NCBI GenBank assembly: GCA_034423775.1
Contig: CP139918.1
Coordinates: 3,162,001-3,226,000 of the forward strand
DNA length: 64,000 nucleotides
Source: Alphaproteobacteria bacterium US3C007
GTDB lineage: Bacteria > Pseudomonadota > Alphaproteobacteria > Rhodobacterales > Rhodobacteraceae
Reading direction: 5' to 3'
The first letter of the stretch is position 1. Each line of letters opens with the position of its first letter. The notes below the pieces were generated by a model, which made no database searches, had not been told where the DNA came from, and saw only the letters and a list, made by a program, of their open reading frames with translations. Both the position numbers and the translations under genes were made by a program. Of the stretch, positions 19,535 through 29,848 are shown one piece after another.

Positions 19535-20400
19535 GTACAATCGATACTTTACCCCCATTGCGAGAGGTCATCACAGCCCATCAATTGACCGCCCGAAAAT
19601 CACTCGGACAGAATTTTCTACTCGACCTTAACCTAACCGCAAAAATTGCCCGCCAAGCCGGCGATTTAAGCGCTTGTGACATTTTGGAAATTGGTCCCGG
19701 CCCCGGTGGTTTGACCCGCGGCTTATTAAGTGAGGGTGCACGTAAGATATTAGCCATTGAAAAAGACAATCGCTGCCTACCAGCTCTGGAGGAAATTGAA
19801 AAAGCGTTTCCAGGCCGGTTGCAAGTGATCAATGAAGATGCGCTTCGCCTTGATCCTGCCCAGTATTTGATGGCTCCGATCAGAATAATCTCCAACCTTC
19901 CTTATAATGTAGGAACCGAGCTGCTTATACGCTGGCTTACGCCTCCCAATTGGCCGCCTTTTTGGAAAAGCCTCACCCTAATGTTTCAAAAAGAGGTCGC
20001 TCAAAGGATCGTGGCCCAGCCCGGCAGCAAGGCCTATGGGCGGCTTGCCATTCTGGCTCAATGGCGCAGCGAGGTAAAAATTGTGCTCAACTTGCCCCCC
20101 GATGCGTTTACGCCGCCCCCCAAAGTTTCCAGCGCAGTTATTCATCTTGAGGCATTGCCAGCGCCGCGCTACGAGGCCAATCAGAAGGTTTTAGAAAGCC
20201 TTGTGGCGGCCGCCTTCAATCAACGGCGCAAAATGCTACGCTCTGCCTTAAAGGGGCTAAGCCCTGAAATTGAAGATCATTTAAAAGCAGCTGGGCTTAG
20301 CCCAACGGAACGCGCAGAACAAGTTTCGTTAGAAGGGTTTTGCGCTTTGGCGCGACAGTTGGAAGCCGCCTATGGCAGCCACAGCACACCGCAAGCCTAA
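19531..20400 (+). CDS. rsmA: 16S rRNA dimethyladenosine transferase
   Basis: The 289-residue SAM-dependent enzyme (KsgA) dimethylates the two adjacent adenines near the 3' end of 16S rRNA late in small-subunit assembly. It shows SLGQNFLLD near residue 25, the SAM motif [14 protein letters not shown] near 50, and the catalytic [11 protein letters not shown] near 116, followed by the small C-terminal helical domain ([14 protein letters not shown]). It is the last gene of the lptF-led operon and ends 24 bases before the convergent DUF4167 gene. Confidence 0.96.
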   Translation: MSTIDTLPPLREVITAHQLTARKSLGQNFLLDLNLTAKIARQAGDLSACDILEIGPGPGGLTRGLLSEGARKILAIEKDNRCLPALEEIEKAFPGRLQVINEDALRLDPAQYLMAPIRIISNLPYNVGTELLIRWLTPPNWPPFWKSLTLMFQKEVAQRIVAQPGSKAYGRLAILAQWRSEVKIVLNLPPDAFTPPPKVSSAVIHLEALPAPRYEANQKVLESLVAAAFNQRRKMLRSALKGLSPEIEDHLKAAGLSPTERAEQVSLEGFCALARQLEAAYGSHSTPQA

Positions 20401-20423
20401 TTCACTCTTTGCCTCAAAAAGTT

Positions 20424-20993
20424 TCAATCAACTTCTGGCGCTGCATCTACAGTTGGGGCGGGCTTGGGCGCCCGGGGCTTACGCGGAGCGCGGGGTTTGC
20501 GCGCTGGCTTTAGCGCTTGCGCCTCACTCGGCTGATCAGGTTGAAAAGGTGGTGCTAAACCCGCATCGTCATCCACGATCGGCATGCTCGAAACGTCTGG
20601 TTGTTCCTCTTCATGCGCCGCAGCACTGAAGCCATTGGGCTCGATAGCGGTGTGCGAAGCATCTTCTTGGCGTTCTTGACGTTCGCGATCCCGTTCTGCC
20701 TGGCGTTCACGGTTCTCACGCTCTTGCTGTTCGCGGCGTGCGTCTTGCTCGCGCTGTGCTTCGCCCAGGAGGCGTAAATAATGTTCGGCATGCTGTTGGA
20801 AGTTTTCTGCCGCAACCCGATCATTGCTTAATTGAGCATCACGCGCCAATTGATTATATTTTTCAATAATTTGCTGCGGTGTTCCACGCACTTTGCCTTC
20901 CGGCCCTGAGCTATCGAACACGCGATTTACGACATTACCAACGGAACGGTTGCGATTTTGCTTAGACCGCGAACGGGGTTTAGATGATCTCAT
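20424..20993 (-). CDS. DUF4167 domain protein, putative RNA-associated
   Basis: About 189 residues, very polar. The N-terminus is basic (SSKPRSRSKQNRNR), then comes the conserved DUF4167 block (VFDSSGPEGKVRGT, DRVAAENFQQHAEHY, about residues 25-85), an Arg/Glu-rich predicted coiled coil (about 85-115) and a proline/alanine/lysine tail with KPRAPRKPRAPKP. The start at 20993 was chosen over an ATG 7 codons upstream because homologues begin MRSSK. The family has no settled function; a basic tail and a place after prfA-prmC suggest a translation or RNA role, which is inference. Confidence 0.85.
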   Translation of the reverse strand: MRSSKPRSRSKQNRNRSVGNVVNRVFDSSGPEGKVRGTPQQIIEKYNQLARDAQLSNDRVAAENFQQHAEHYLRLLGEAQREQDARREQQERENRERQAERDRERQERQEDASHTAIEPNGFSAAAHEEEQPDVSSMPIVDDDAGLAPPFQPDQPSEAQALKPARKPRAPRKPRAPKPAPTVDAAPEVD

Positions 20994-21196
20994 AGGTAGC
21001 TTTCCAGCCTTCATTCATTCTTAATGTTATGCAGCGTTGATTTTCTATCAGAGACAGTTGCCAAAAGCGATGCGGGCTATGATACGACAGAAACCACATG
21101 TTTCTGATCACAATGTGTGTGTTTAACCTTACCGCTACGTTGGTGACAAGGGAATATTCAAAAAATCCACGAATTTTCTTAATTTTGGCTAAAAAT

Positions 21197-22036
21197 TTAA
21201 ACGGTTTTGGCCTTTATCGCGCAGACAACCCGATCTAGCCCATTTAGATCTTGGATTGTTTCGACCGACTTAAGCCCGTTTGAGGCAAATAATGCACGTA
21301 CCGCCTCGCCTTGCCGAAATCCAATTTCAACCAATAAGCGCCCACCTGGTTTAAGATAACCGATCGCATCGCTTGCAATGTTTTGATAGGCTTGCAACGC
21401 ATCACGCCCCGGGCTGAGCGCAATCATTGGATCGTATAGCCGCACATCGGGATCTAGATGAGGGATCTCATCCTCTCCAATATAAGGAGGGTTGGACACG
21501 ATAAGATCGAATTGCCCGCTTATAGCCTCAAACCAATCGCTTTTTTGCGCTTGAAACCGATCGGAAACCTCAAGCTGCACTGCGTTCCTTTGCGCGATAA
21601 GAAGGGCTTTTTCACAAATATCGACGCCAACGGCCAGTGCGTCCGGCCATTCAGATAACAGTGTCAGCGCCAAGATACCGCTGCCCGTTCCAAGGTCCAA
21701 AATGCGATCCGCCTTCTGTTGCAGCGCCAAATTAACAAGCACCTCGCTATCCCCTCGTGGATCCAGAACATCGGGGGATATCTCAAACCAACGGTTCCAA
21801 AACTGCCGTTTCCCCAAAATCCGCGAGACAGGCTTAAAGTTGCGCCGTTGCTCAATCATGCTTTCAAAATGATCTTGCTGCTGTTTTGATACATAATCTA
21901 AGGCTTTCAGCGTGACTTGCGCCGTGCTTATCTCCATTGCGGCTGCCGCCAAAAGGCGCGCATCCCGCCCCGCAGTGTCAATATGTGCTAATTTGAGTTT
22001 TTGCTGGCCCAGGGTCAACAGGTCGCGTAATATCAT
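21197..22036 (-). CDS. prmC: Release factor glutamine N5-methyltransferase
   Basis: The 279-residue enzyme (HemK) methylates the glutamine of the GGQ motif in release factors RF1 and RF2. It has an N-terminal helical substrate domain (~1-75), the SAM motif [13 protein letters not shown] near residue 113 and the catalytic [11 protein letters not shown] near 182. Its start overlaps the prfA stop by 4 bases, so enzyme and substrate are made together, a widely kept arrangement. A gap of about 200 bases separates it from DUF4167; no clear terminator is seen there. Confidence 0.96.
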   Translation of the reverse strand: MILRDLLTLGQQKLKLAHIDTAGRDARLLAAAAMEISTAQVTLKALDYVSKQQQDHFESMIEQRRNFKPVSRILGKRQFWNRWFEISPDVLDPRGDSEVLVNLALQQKADRILDLGTGSGILALTLLSEWPDALAVGVDICEKALLIAQRNAVQLEVSDRFQAQKSDWFEAISGQFDLIVSNPPYIGEDEIPHLDPDVRLYDPMIALSPGRDALQAYQNIASDAIGYLKPGGRLLVEIGFRQGEAVRALFASNGLKSVETIQDLNGLDRVVCAIKAKTV

Positions 22037-23088
22037 GCGTTGAGCTCGGCCAGCAAATTGGCCTGCGCATCCGCGACAAGCGCATCAATCATTTCATCAA
22101 GATCGCCCTGCATCACTTGATCAAGTTTGTATAACGTCAAATTGATCCGGTGGTCCGACATCCGCCCCTGCGGAAAATTATAGGTACGAATACGCTCTGA
22201 GCGATCGCCTGATCCCACCTGAGATTTGCGATCTGCCGAACGCTCACCATCCACGCGCTGACGCTCAAGGTCATATAAGCGGGTTTTCAACACCTGCATG
22301 GCGATTTCCCGATTGCGATGCTGCGATTTTTCAGAACTGGTAACCACCAGCCCTGTCGGCAGATGCGTGATCCGAACGGCAGAATCGGTGGTGTTGACAT
22401 GCTGCCCCCCTGCCCCTGAACTGCGCATCGTATCAATGCGAAGATCATTCGAAGAAATTTGAATATCAACATCTTCGGCCTCGGGAAGCACCGCAACGGT
22501 GGCAGCCGAGGTGTGAATGCGCCCGCCGCTTTCCGTTTCTGGCACGCGTTGCACCCGGTGCACGCCACTTTCATATTTGAGCCGAGCAAATACAGCTTCG
22601 CCCTTCACATGCGCAACAACTTCTTTGATGCCACCCAATTCGGTTTGTTGCTCTTCGATGATTTCAAAATTCCACCCGCGTGTATCGCAATACCGTTGAT
22701 ACATCCGCAACAGATCACCCGCGAATAAAGCGGCTTCTTCGCCCCCCGTTCCGGGCCTGATTTCGATGATAGCAGGGCGAGCATCTGCGGCATCTTTGGG
22801 CAACAAAGCCAGCTGTAAGTCACTTTCAAGTTTTGGCAAGCGCGCTTTTAAACGCGGCAATTCTTCTTCTGCCAAGCCTCGCATATCTGGATCTTCCAGC
22901 ATGTCTGATGCGTCTTGCACCTCTTCAAGCGTCTGAAAATATTCTTCAATACTATCTATAACGGGCTTTAAATCAGAATATTCGCGACCCAGTTTGGCAA
23001 TTTCATCCCCGGATACGCCATCATTCATTTTGGCTTCCAGATACTGAAAGCGTTGCTGGATCAATTGTAATTTATCGACAGGTACCAT
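22033..23088 (-). CDS. prfA: Peptide chain release factor 1
   Basis: The 351-residue protein reads UAA and UAG and releases the finished peptide. Seen: N-terminal coiled coil (residues 1-100), the PCRF domain with [15 protein letters not shown] near 112, the anticodon-like region, and the catalytic GGQ in [18 protein letters not shown] near 222. The frame is open upstream, but the ATG at 23086-23088 gives the expected start ([13 protein letters not shown]). Length is standard. It is the first gene of a prfA-prmC unit. Confidence 0.97.
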   Translation of the reverse strand: MVPVDKLQLIQQRFQYLEAKMNDGVSGDEIAKLGREYSDLKPVIDSIEEYFQTLEEVQDASDMLEDPDMRGLAEEELPRLKARLPKLESDLQLALLPKDAADARPAIIEIRPGTGGEEAALFAGDLLRMYQRYCDTRGWNFEIIEEQQTELGGIKEVVAHVKGEAVFARLKYESGVHRVQRVPETESGGRIHTSAATVAVLPEAEDVDIQISSNDLRIDTMRSSGAGGQHVNTTDSAVRITHLPTGLVVTSSEKSQHRNREIAMQVLKTRLYDLERQRVDGERSADRKSQVGSGDRSERIRTYNFPQGRMSDHRINLTLYKLDQVMQGDLDEMIDALVADAQANLLAELNA

Positions 23089-23162
23089 GGCTGAGATGTG
23101 ATATATTCCCTGCCGCAGGTCAAGGGCTGTTCTGCCTCGCAAATCAAAGCTGCAGGGGTTAG

Positions 23163-24122
23163 TCAAACGCGCGTTGCGGCCCAAATGCAAATCAATTCAA
23201 GAGCCACATGTGCCCCGGCAATCGCAGTCGCGCCGCTGGTATCATATTGCGGAGACACCTCCACCACATCGCCCCCCACCATATTGATTCCCGCGATATC
23301 GCGTAAAATTGAGGCCGCCTGCCGCGAGGATAGCCCCCCCCAAACCGGCGTGCCAGTTCCCGGGGCAAATGCAGGATCAAGACAATCAATATCAAAACTA
23401 AGATAGGTGGGCTTATTTCCTAAAATTGCTTTAATTTTTTGAGCAACCGCTGCCGCGCCCATCTCTTCAACCGCGCGCGCATCGATAATATGAACGCCAA
23501 GCGTATCCGCATTATGCGTGCGAATGCCCACTTGAACCGAGGTCTCAGGATCAATTAAGCCAAGCTTCACAGCTTTGTAAAACATAGTACCGTGGTCAAT
23601 GCGGTCCATTTGATCATCTGGCCAAGTATCAGAATGCGCATCAAATTGTAGCAAGGAAAGCGGACCATATTTTTCAGCGTAAGCCTGCAAAATCGGAAAA
23701 CTGATGTAATGATCGCCGCCTAAAGCAATACTGGCCACATCCGCTTTCAAGATCGTTTCAATATGCTGCTTTAAACGTTTTGGAAAAGCGGCCACATCGG
23801 CATAATCAAATGCTAAATCGCCATAATCTACGATGCTAAACAAGCTCATTGGATCAATGTCCCATCCGTAGGGCGGGTCAAAGGGTTGTAAGCTGCTGGC
23901 CTCTCGAATGGCGCGTGGGCCAAACCTCGCGCCGGGGCGATTGGTGACGGCCTGGTCAAAAGGAATTCCGGTAACAGCCAGATCAACCCCGCTTAGATCT
24001 TTTGTATACCGCCGCCGTAAAAATGACGTGGCGCCGCCAAACGCGTTCTCAAAACTAAGCCCTTTATCGTCTTGGCGGGTAAACGCTTGATCTATTTGAG
24101 TTTTTGAATCGCTTAGCGCCAT
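23163..24122 (-). CDS. speB: Agmatinase / ureohydrolase family enzyme
   Basis: The 319-residue binuclear manganese hydrolase of the arginase family shows the metal-binding sets GGDHYISFP near residue 135, DAHSDTW near 158 and [18 protein letters not shown] near 240. Agmatinase would release urea and give putrescine; guanidinobutyrase or guanidinopropionase activity is possible because these cannot be told apart by motif. The ATG is preceded by AAGGAA. It follows the M20 amidohydrolase gene by 40 bases on the same strand, which suggests joint use in breakdown of guanidino or acylated amines. Confidence 0.85.
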   Translation of the reverse strand: MALSDSKTQIDQAFTRQDDKGLSFENAFGGATSFLRRRYTKDLSGVDLAVTGIPFDQAVTNRPGARFGPRAIREASSLQPFDPPYGWDIDPMSLFSIVDYGDLAFDYADVAAFPKRLKQHIETILKADVASIALGGDHYISFPILQAYAEKYGPLSLLQFDAHSDTWPDDQMDRIDHGTMFYKAVKLGLIDPETSVQVGIRTHNADTLGVHIIDARAVEEMGAAAVAQKIKAILGNKPTYLSFDIDCLDPAFAPGTGTPVWGGLSSRQAASILRDIAGINMVGGDVVEVSPQYDTSGATAIAGAHVALELICIWAATRV

Positions 24123-24162
24123 AATAATGTTCCTTTTCGTGAATCATGAACGGGCGACAAGA

Positions 24163-25326
24163 TTACCCTAAAGGTTGGGCATTTTCCACCAAACGCGCAA
24201 AAAACGACGCACCATAAGGTGCCGCATCATCGTTAAAATCATAATTTGGGCTGTGCAAGCCAGCGGCCTCTCCGATCCCAAGAAACAGATAGGCACCCGG
24301 GCGCTTTTGAAGCATGTAGCTAAAATCTTCCGCGCCCATTTCCTGCCCTGCATTTTCTAAAACATTCCCATCAGCAGCCACTTGGCGCGCCACATTGGCC
24401 GCAAATGCAGCCTTCTCTGGATCGTTGATTGTGGGGGGATAGCCTTCTTCATAGACAAGACGCGCGTCAACGCCATAGCTAGCCGCCTGCCCTGCAACAA
24501 TCTCGGCCATACGGCTTTTCACCATATGTTGAACTTCAGAGTCAAACGTTCGAACCGTGCCATTTAGAAAAGCGGTTTGCGGTATAATATTTCCAACAGT
24601 GCCGCTGTGAATCTGGGTGACCGAAACCACAAGTTGATCAAATGCCCGGGCATTTCTGCTGACAATCATTTGTAAAGCTTGGGCGATGCCCACCGCCGCA
24701 ATCACTGGGTCTTTGGTATCTTGAGGATACGCACCGTGGCCACCCTGGCCTGAGATGTGAATGTCAAAATTATCAGCCCCTGCCATAATCGGGCCTGGCA
24801 TCGTATAAAAACTGCCCAAAGGATGCCCAGGCGCATTGTGAATCCCGTAAACCTGGTCAATTTCGAACCGATCCAAGATACCTTCATTCACCATAATTTC
24901 GGCGCCGCCATTTTGTTCTTCATCCGGTTGAAAAATCAACGCCACCCGGCCTTTAAAATTACGTGTTTCCGCCAGATATTTTGCTGCTCCCAGCAACATT
25001 GTTGTATGCCCATCATGCCCGCAAGCGTGCATTTTTCCCGGCTCTTTTGAGCCCCAGTCAACGCCCGTTTCTTCACTGAGAGGCAACGCGTCCATGTCCG
25101 CACGCAAGCCAATTGTTGGACCAGGAGCCTGCCCTTCGATAATCGCAACGATCCCAGTTTTTGCAATGCCTTGATGGATTTCAGAAATTCCAAACGCGCC
25201 AAGCTTATCGGCGACAAATGCCGCAGTTTTATGGCATTCAAGCCCCAATTCGGGCATTTGGTGCAAATGCCGCCTCCAGCCTTTCATATCATCGGCAAAG
25301 GCGGCAATGCGATTAATCACCGGCAT
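24163..25326 (-). CDS. M20 family amidohydrolase (hippurate hydrolase-like)
   Basis: The 387-residue metal-dependent hydrolase is related to hippurate hydrolase, IAA-amino acid hydrolase and N-acyl-diaminopimelate deacylase. Motifs: GWRRHLHQMPELG near residue 17, LRADMDALPL near 75, MHACGHDGHTTMLLG near 100 and FQPDEEQNGGAE near 137, which form the metal site and catalytic glutamate, with a dimerisation domain in the middle. The open frame extends 21 codons upstream, but ATG at 25324-25326 follows AGGAG. The true acyl substrate is unknown. It diverges from mazG across about 60 bases. Confidence 0.88.
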   Translation of the reverse strand: MPVINRIAAFADDMKGWRRHLHQMPELGLECHKTAAFVADKLGAFGISEIHQGIAKTGIVAIIEGQAPGPTIGLRADMDALPLSEETGVDWGSKEPGKMHACGHDGHTTMLLGAAKYLAETRNFKGRVALIFQPDEEQNGGAEIMVNEGILDRFEIDQVYGIHNAPGHPLGSFYTMPGPIMAGADNFDIHISGQGGHGAYPQDTKDPVIAAVGIAQALQMIVSRNARAFDQLVVSVTQIHSGTVGNIIPQTAFLNGTVRTFDSEVQHMVKSRMAEIVAGQAASYGVDARLVYEEGYPPTINDPEKAAFAANVARQVAADGNVLENAGQEMGAEDFSYMLQKRPGAYLFLGIGEAAGLHSPNYDFNDDAAPYGASFFARLVENAQPLG

Positions 25327-25388
25327 CTTGTTATCTCCTTTGAGGCAGGGTTTAAACAACATCAGATAGTAAGAATGAAAGGCACGCA

Positions 25389-26216
25389 ATGGGCTTTGAT
25401 AAAAATATTATTTCTGATCCCACAGGGGGTATGCCGCGGCTTTTGGAAATCATGCGCGCGCTGCGCGATCCAAAAACCGGATGCCCGTGGGATATTGAGC
25501 AAAGCTTTGAAAGCATCGCCCCTTACACGGTGGAAGAGGCCTATGAAGTGGCAGATGCAATTGCCCGCAAAGATTGGGATGATTTGCGAGATGAGTTGGG
25601 CGATTTATTGCTCCAGGCGGTCTATCACGCGCAAATCGCTGAAGAAGAAAAATTGTTTAACTTTGATGATATCGCTAATGGGATCAGCGATAAAATGCTA
25701 CGCAGGCATCCGCATGTGTTCGCTGATGAAAGCCGCGATAAATCCAGCGTAGAACAAACGCAAGATTGGGAAAAGCTGAAAGCGGCCGAGCGGCTCAGCA
25801 AAGCCAAATCAGGCGCTTTAGACGATGTGGCCTTGGCGTTGCCCGCATTAATGCGGGCGGTTAAATTGCAAAAACGCGCCGCGCGGGTGGGGTTTGACTG
25901 GCCCGAAATTGGGCATGTTTTGGAAAAAATAAAAGAAGAAGCGGCCGAGTTGGTTGAGGCACAGAGCACGTCAGATCAGGCCCATATGGCGGAAGAATAT
26001 GGCGATTTATTATTCGTAATGGTAAATTTAGGGCGGCATTTAAATATTGATCCCGAAGACGCGCTGCGCCAAGCAAACGCGAAATTCACCCGCCGTTTCA
26101 GGCATATTGAAAATGAACTAAACAAATTAGGAAAGACGCCACAAAGCAGCAGCCTGACCGAAATGGACGCGTTTTGGGAAGAGGCGAAAGCACAAGAAAA
26201 AAGCAACAAAGCCTAA
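25389..26216 (+). CDS. mazG: Nucleoside triphosphate pyrophosphohydrolase MazG
   Basis: The 275-residue protein has two tandem MazG domains: GCPWDIEQSFESIAPYTVEE with ELGDLLLQAVYHAQI (residues ~30-85) and KEEAAELVEA with EEYGDLLFVMVNLGRHL (~180-225). The EExxD-type metal sites are intact in the second domain. It hydrolyses NTPs to NMP and pyrophosphate, clearing abnormal nucleotides and lowering ppGpp effects. Length is close to the E. coli enzyme. The stop codon is the first TAA of a four-copy GCCTAA tandem repeat. Confidence 0.95.
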   Translation: MGFDKNIISDPTGGMPRLLEIMRALRDPKTGCPWDIEQSFESIAPYTVEEAYEVADAIARKDWDDLRDELGDLLLQAVYHAQIAEEEKLFNFDDIANGISDKMLRRHPHVFADESRDKSSVEQTQDWEKLKAAERLSKAKSGALDDVALALPALMRAVKLQKRAARVGFDWPEIGHVLEKIKEEAAELVEAQSTSDQAHMAEEYGDLLFVMVNLGRHLNIDPEDALRQANAKFTRRFRHIENELNKLGKTPQSSSLTEMDAFWEEAKAQEKSNKA

Positions 26217-26234
26217 GCCTAAGCCTAAGCCTAA
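26211..26234. repeat. Tandem hexamer repeat, (GCCTAA)x4, over the mazG stop
   Basis: Four perfect copies of GCCTAA run from 26211 to 26234. The first copy encodes the last alanine and stop of mazG. Because the unit is six bases long, every copy repeats an in-frame alanine-stop, so change in copy number cannot alter the protein. It is probably a slippage product. The remaining ~190 bases to the next gene hold no recognisable terminator. Confidence 0.95.
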
Positions 26235-26424
26235 TGAGCGCTGATAGCGCCCCGAACCCAATTGACTGCAACAAACGGATATGTCCGGCCGCTGTTGTGA
26301 ACGCGGCAACCGGTCGGGTGTAATTTAACCTTTCGCGCTGTCAAGCTCTGACACCCTGTAGCATTCCGCCTTGCCCTTAAAGCCAACACCAGTCTATCTT
26401 GATAAGCCAACAATTGGAAAAATT

Positions 26425-27366
26425 ATGACAAAGCGTAAAATCATTATTGATACCGATCCTGGTCAAGACGATGCAGTGGCCATTTTGGTGGCCTTGGGCA
26501 GCCCGGATGAGCTTGATGTTCTTGGTATTACGGCGGTTGCAGGCAACGTGCCGTTAGAGTTAACGCAGAAAAATGCGCGGATCGTTTGCGAATTGGCCAA
26601 TCGACCCGATATGCTGGTCTTTGCAGGCTGTGATCGCCCGCTCGGGCGGCAATTGGTCACCGCTGAGCATGTCCATGGAAAAACCGGTTTGGATGGCCCA
26701 AGTTTGGCCGATCCAAAAATGCCGATTCAGGATGACCACGCGGTTGATTTTATCATCAAATCACTGCGCGAGGCGCCGTCTAATACCATCACCCTCTGCC
26801 CGTTGGGACCTCTAACCAATATTGCCACTGCGTTTCAAAAGGCGCCTGATATCATTCCAAGGGTGCAGGAAATTGTGCTTATGGGCGGGGCCTATTTTGA
26901 GGTTGGCAATATAACACCAACTGCAGAATTTAACATTTATGTTGATCCAGAAGCCGCTGATATTGTGTTTAAATCAGGCGCGCCCATTGTAGTGTTGCCG
27001 CTTGATGTGACGCATAAGGCATTGGTTACTAATGATCGCAATGATGCGTTTCGCAACTTAAACACGCCGGCCGGCAGAGCGGTGGCGGATATGACAGATT
27101 TTTTTGAACGGTTTGACAAAGAGAAATATGGCAGCGCTGGCGCGCCGTTGCACGATCCATGCGTAACCGCCTATTTGCTGCGCCCTCAGCTGTTCTCGGG
27201 CCGTCACATCAATGTGATGATTGAAACCCAATCTGAATTGACCCGCGGGATGACAGTGGCTGATTGGTGGCGGGTAAGCGAAAGGCCCGCAAACGCCACA
27301 TTTATAGGTGATTTAGACGCGGATGGTTTTTTTGAGTTAATTACAGAGCGTATTGGACGCTTATAG
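26425..27366 (+). CDS. Inosine-uridine preferring nucleoside hydrolase
   Basis: The 313-residue protein of the IUNH family cleaves N-glycosidic bonds of ribonucleosides for salvage. The N-terminal calcium-binding motif IIIDTDPGQDDAVA starts at residue 5, LCPLGPLTNIA lies near 125, VLMGGAYFEVGNITPTAEFN near 150 and the conserved HDPCVTAYLL histidine near 238. These fit the RihA/RihB type, but base preference cannot be read. The start is ATG at 26425; a TTG 18 codons upstream gives no family-like sequence. The selO gene follows 64 bases later. Confidence 0.9.
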   Translation: MTKRKIIIDTDPGQDDAVAILVALGSPDELDVLGITAVAGNVPLELTQKNARIVCELANRPDMLVFAGCDRPLGRQLVTAEHVHGKTGLDGPSLADPKMPIQDDHAVDFIIKSLREAPSNTITLCPLGPLTNIATAFQKAPDIIPRVQEIVLMGGAYFEVGNITPTAEFNIYVDPEAADIVFKSGAPIVVLPLDVTHKALVTNDRNDAFRNLNTPAGRAVADMTDFFERFDKEKYGSAGAPLHDPCVTAYLLRPQLFSGRHINVMIETQSELTRGMTVADWWRVSERPANATFIGDLDADGFFELITERIGRL

Positions 27367-27430
27367 CGGCGCGGTTTCGGCAACAGTCTTTAAAGACATA
27401 CTTTATGATACAACCCAAAGGCCAAATTTT

Positions 27431-28855
27431 ATGAACACCCCGGTTCAAATTCCATTTGACAACAGCTTTGCACAGCTGCCTGCAGGATTTTACACAAAGC
27501 TGCCTGCAACGCCCGTAAAAGCCCCCAAGCTGATTGCTTATAATCAAGGCTTGGCCAAAGACCTTGGTATAACAGGTGGCTCAGAAAGCGCTTTGGCAGA
27601 GATTTTTTCTGGCAATCAAACACCAGCCGGGGCCGAGCCGCTGGCGCAGCTTTATTCTGGGCATCAATTTGGCCAATACAACCCCCAATTGGGCGATGGG
27701 CGTGCCTTATTGCTGGGCGAAGCACTCTGTCCAGATGGGGCGCGGTTTGACATCCAATTGAAAGGCGCCGGTCCAACGCCTTATTCGCGCAATGGCGATG
27801 GGCGTTCTTGGCTGGGCCCTGTTTTGAGAGAATATGTGGTTTCAGAAGCCATGCATGCTTTGGGCGTTCCAACAACCCGCGCCTTGGCTGCTGTTGAAAC
27901 GGGCCAGCCTGTTCTGCGCGAAACCGTTTATCCTGGAGGCATTTTAACCCGCGTGGCCAAAAGCCATCTGCGCGTAGGAACCTTTCAAGTGTTTGCAGCC
28001 CGCCGGGACATAACCGCCTTACAAACCTTGTTTGAATATACTGTAGAGCGGCATTTTCCACAGGCTCAAAGCCCAGAAGCGCTTTTGACCGCCGTGATCG
28101 ATCTGCAGGCGCGTTTGATAGCCAAATGGATGAGCTTGGGCTTCATACACGGTGTGATGAATACGGATAATTGCCAGATTGCGGGGGAAACGATTGATTA
28201 CGGCCCCTGCGCTTTTATGGATATATATCATCCCGACCAAGTGTTTTCCTCTATCGATCGCACTGGGCGCTATGCCTATAGCAACCAGCCCAACATCATC
28301 GTTTGGAATATGGCGCAATTTGCAACAGCTCTTATTCCCTTGATGCCCGATTCAGAGGCGGCCATCGAACGCTTCACGCAAAATGTTCACGCCATGCCCG
28401 ATTTGATAAATACGTATTGGCTTCGTGAGTTTGGCGCCAAAATCGGATTAAAAACGCCCCAAGCCAAAGATTTTGACCTCATCAGCGCGCTATTGACGCT
28501 TATGGCAGAGGGCCAGGCAGATTTCACCAACACTTTTCATGCGCTGTCCGACGGCAAGCCTGAAAATGAATTTACAGATCCACACCCCTTTGAAGACTGG
28601 CATCGACTATGGCAAATGCGTTTGAAAAGTGAGGCAGATCCGCATTTGCTGATGCAGTCAAAAAATCCCACACTTATTCCACGCAACCACAGGATAGAGC
28701 ATATGATCACTGCGGCCGTTACGGGGGATTACACGCAATTTCACCGCTTGACCGCTGCATTGTCTTCCCCCTTCACCGCCTCTGATGCGTTTGAAGACCT
28801 CAGACAGCCACCAGAGGCACATGAGAAAGTAACCGCAACTTTTTGTGGTACATAG
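27431..28855 (+). CDS. selO: Protein adenylyltransferase SelO (YdiU family)
   Basis: The 474-residue pseudokinase-fold enzyme transfers AMP to hydroxyl groups of other proteins. Motifs: YSGHQFGQYNPQLGDGRA near residue 75, the nucleotide and metal region GAGPTPYSRNGDGR near 113, and HGVMNTDNCQI near 238 with IDYGPCAFMD. The third residue from the end is cysteine (Cys472 in FCGT), the place of selenocysteine in some eukaryotic relatives. In other species SelO modifies redox and metabolic proteins under oxidative stress. The ATG at 27431 was chosen over an upstream in-frame start that lies in the nucleoside hydrolase gene. Confidence 0.94.
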   Translation: MNTPVQIPFDNSFAQLPAGFYTKLPATPVKAPKLIAYNQGLAKDLGITGGSESALAEIFSGNQTPAGAEPLAQLYSGHQFGQYNPQLGDGRALLLGEALCPDGARFDIQLKGAGPTPYSRNGDGRSWLGPVLREYVVSEAMHALGVPTTRALAAVETGQPVLRETVYPGGILTRVAKSHLRVGTFQVFAARRDITALQTLFEYTVERHFPQAQSPEALLTAVIDLQARLIAKWMSLGFIHGVMNTDNCQIAGETIDYGPCAFMDIYHPDQVFSSIDRTGRYAYSNQPNIIVWNMAQFATALIPLMPDSEAAIERFTQNVHAMPDLINTYWLREFGAKIGLKTPQAKDFDLISALLTLMAEGQADFTNTFHALSDGKPENEFTDPHPFEDWHRLWQMRLKSEADPHLLMQSKNPTLIPRNHRIEHMITAAVTGDYTQFHRLTAALSSPFTASDAFEDLRQPPEAHEKVTATFCGT

Positions 28856-28894
28856 GAAAATCAATAAACCGCTTACATGGTGGTGGCGGGAATT

Positions 28895-29773
28895 TTACCT
28901 GCGATTGACCAATACCAAACCGATGGTGACCAAGCCAAGAGATAAAATCACCGTCGCATTCAAAGCCTCGCCCAGCACAATCCACCCAAAAACCACGCTG
29001 AACACCGGCGATAAAAAGCTAAAAGATGCCACGGATGACGCTTTATAAACCTTAATCAGCCAAAACCAGAAGGCAAAAGCAAAGCCCGCGATTGCAATGA
29101 TCTGAAAGCTCAAGCCCAAAACATGAACCAGCTCAGGTTGCCGCAGGCTGGGCCCGAAAAAAGGCGCAAGCATCAAAAGAACCGGCGCCGATATTAACAG
29201 CTGGATGAACAATTGAGCCTCTGGCTTCTCGTCTGACAGGGCGGTTAATCGCACGCAGAGCGCCAGGCTCGCCCAGCCAAACGCACCGGCCAAAGCCAGA
29301 AGATCCCCCCATATACGCGTATCTGTCGCGGCTTCGTGATCCGCCAAAACCCAAATTACGCCGGCCATAGCAACCAGCAGTCCGGCGCTGCGTTGCAAGG
29401 TAAGGCGTTCGTTCGGCAACAGAAAATGCGCGCCGATCGCAAGCCATAAGGGCATCGAATAAAATAAAATACTGGCCCGCGCCACGCTGGTAAAATCTAA
29501 CGCCAAAAATAGGCAGAAAAATTCGAAGGAAAACAGCAATCCCAGGCCAAGGCCCGGAAGAAGAACGCGCCGCGTCAGACAGATGGGAATGCCGCGCCAT
29601 CGCATCCATACCCAAACGAGCAATAACCCGCCCAAAGAACGAATGCCGGCTGCAAAAACAGGCTGAAACCCTTGATTTGTTACCTTGATGACGATTTGAT
29701 TAAACGCAAGTAGCAGCGACAAGCCCACCAAAAACACGATGCCTTGTGCATCAACGCCTTTTTTAGCCAACAT
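28895..29773 (-). CDS. EamA/DMT family transporter
   Basis: The 292-residue protein has ten predicted membrane helices in two EamA repeats, the drug/metabolite transporter layout. Visible segments include IVFLVGLSLLLAFNQIVIKV at the start, SILFYSMPLWLAIGAHF (end of repeat 1) and SFSFLSPVFSVVFGWIVLGE near residue 252 (end of repeat 2). Substrate unknown: family members export amino acids, metabolites or drugs. It converges with selO and lies downstream of the helicase gene on the same strand. Confidence 0.85.
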   Translation of the reverse strand: MLAKKGVDAQGIVFLVGLSLLLAFNQIVIKVTNQGFQPVFAAGIRSLGGLLLVWVWMRWRGIPICLTRRVLLPGLGLGLLFSFEFFCLFLALDFTSVARASILFYSMPLWLAIGAHFLLPNERLTLQRSAGLLVAMAGVIWVLADHEAATDTRIWGDLLALAGAFGWASLALCVRLTALSDEKPEAQLFIQLLISAPVLLMLAPFFGPSLRQPELVHVLGLSFQIIAIAGFAFAFWFWLIKVYKASSVASFSFLSPVFSVVFGWIVLGEALNATVILSLGLVTIGLVLVNRR

Positions 29774-29848
29774 CTTTTAGCACCAATACCGTTTTCTGCC
29801 TTGCTGGCCTGCCGCGCAAATTTCGTTCATCTCTGCAGCTGGCAAGGG

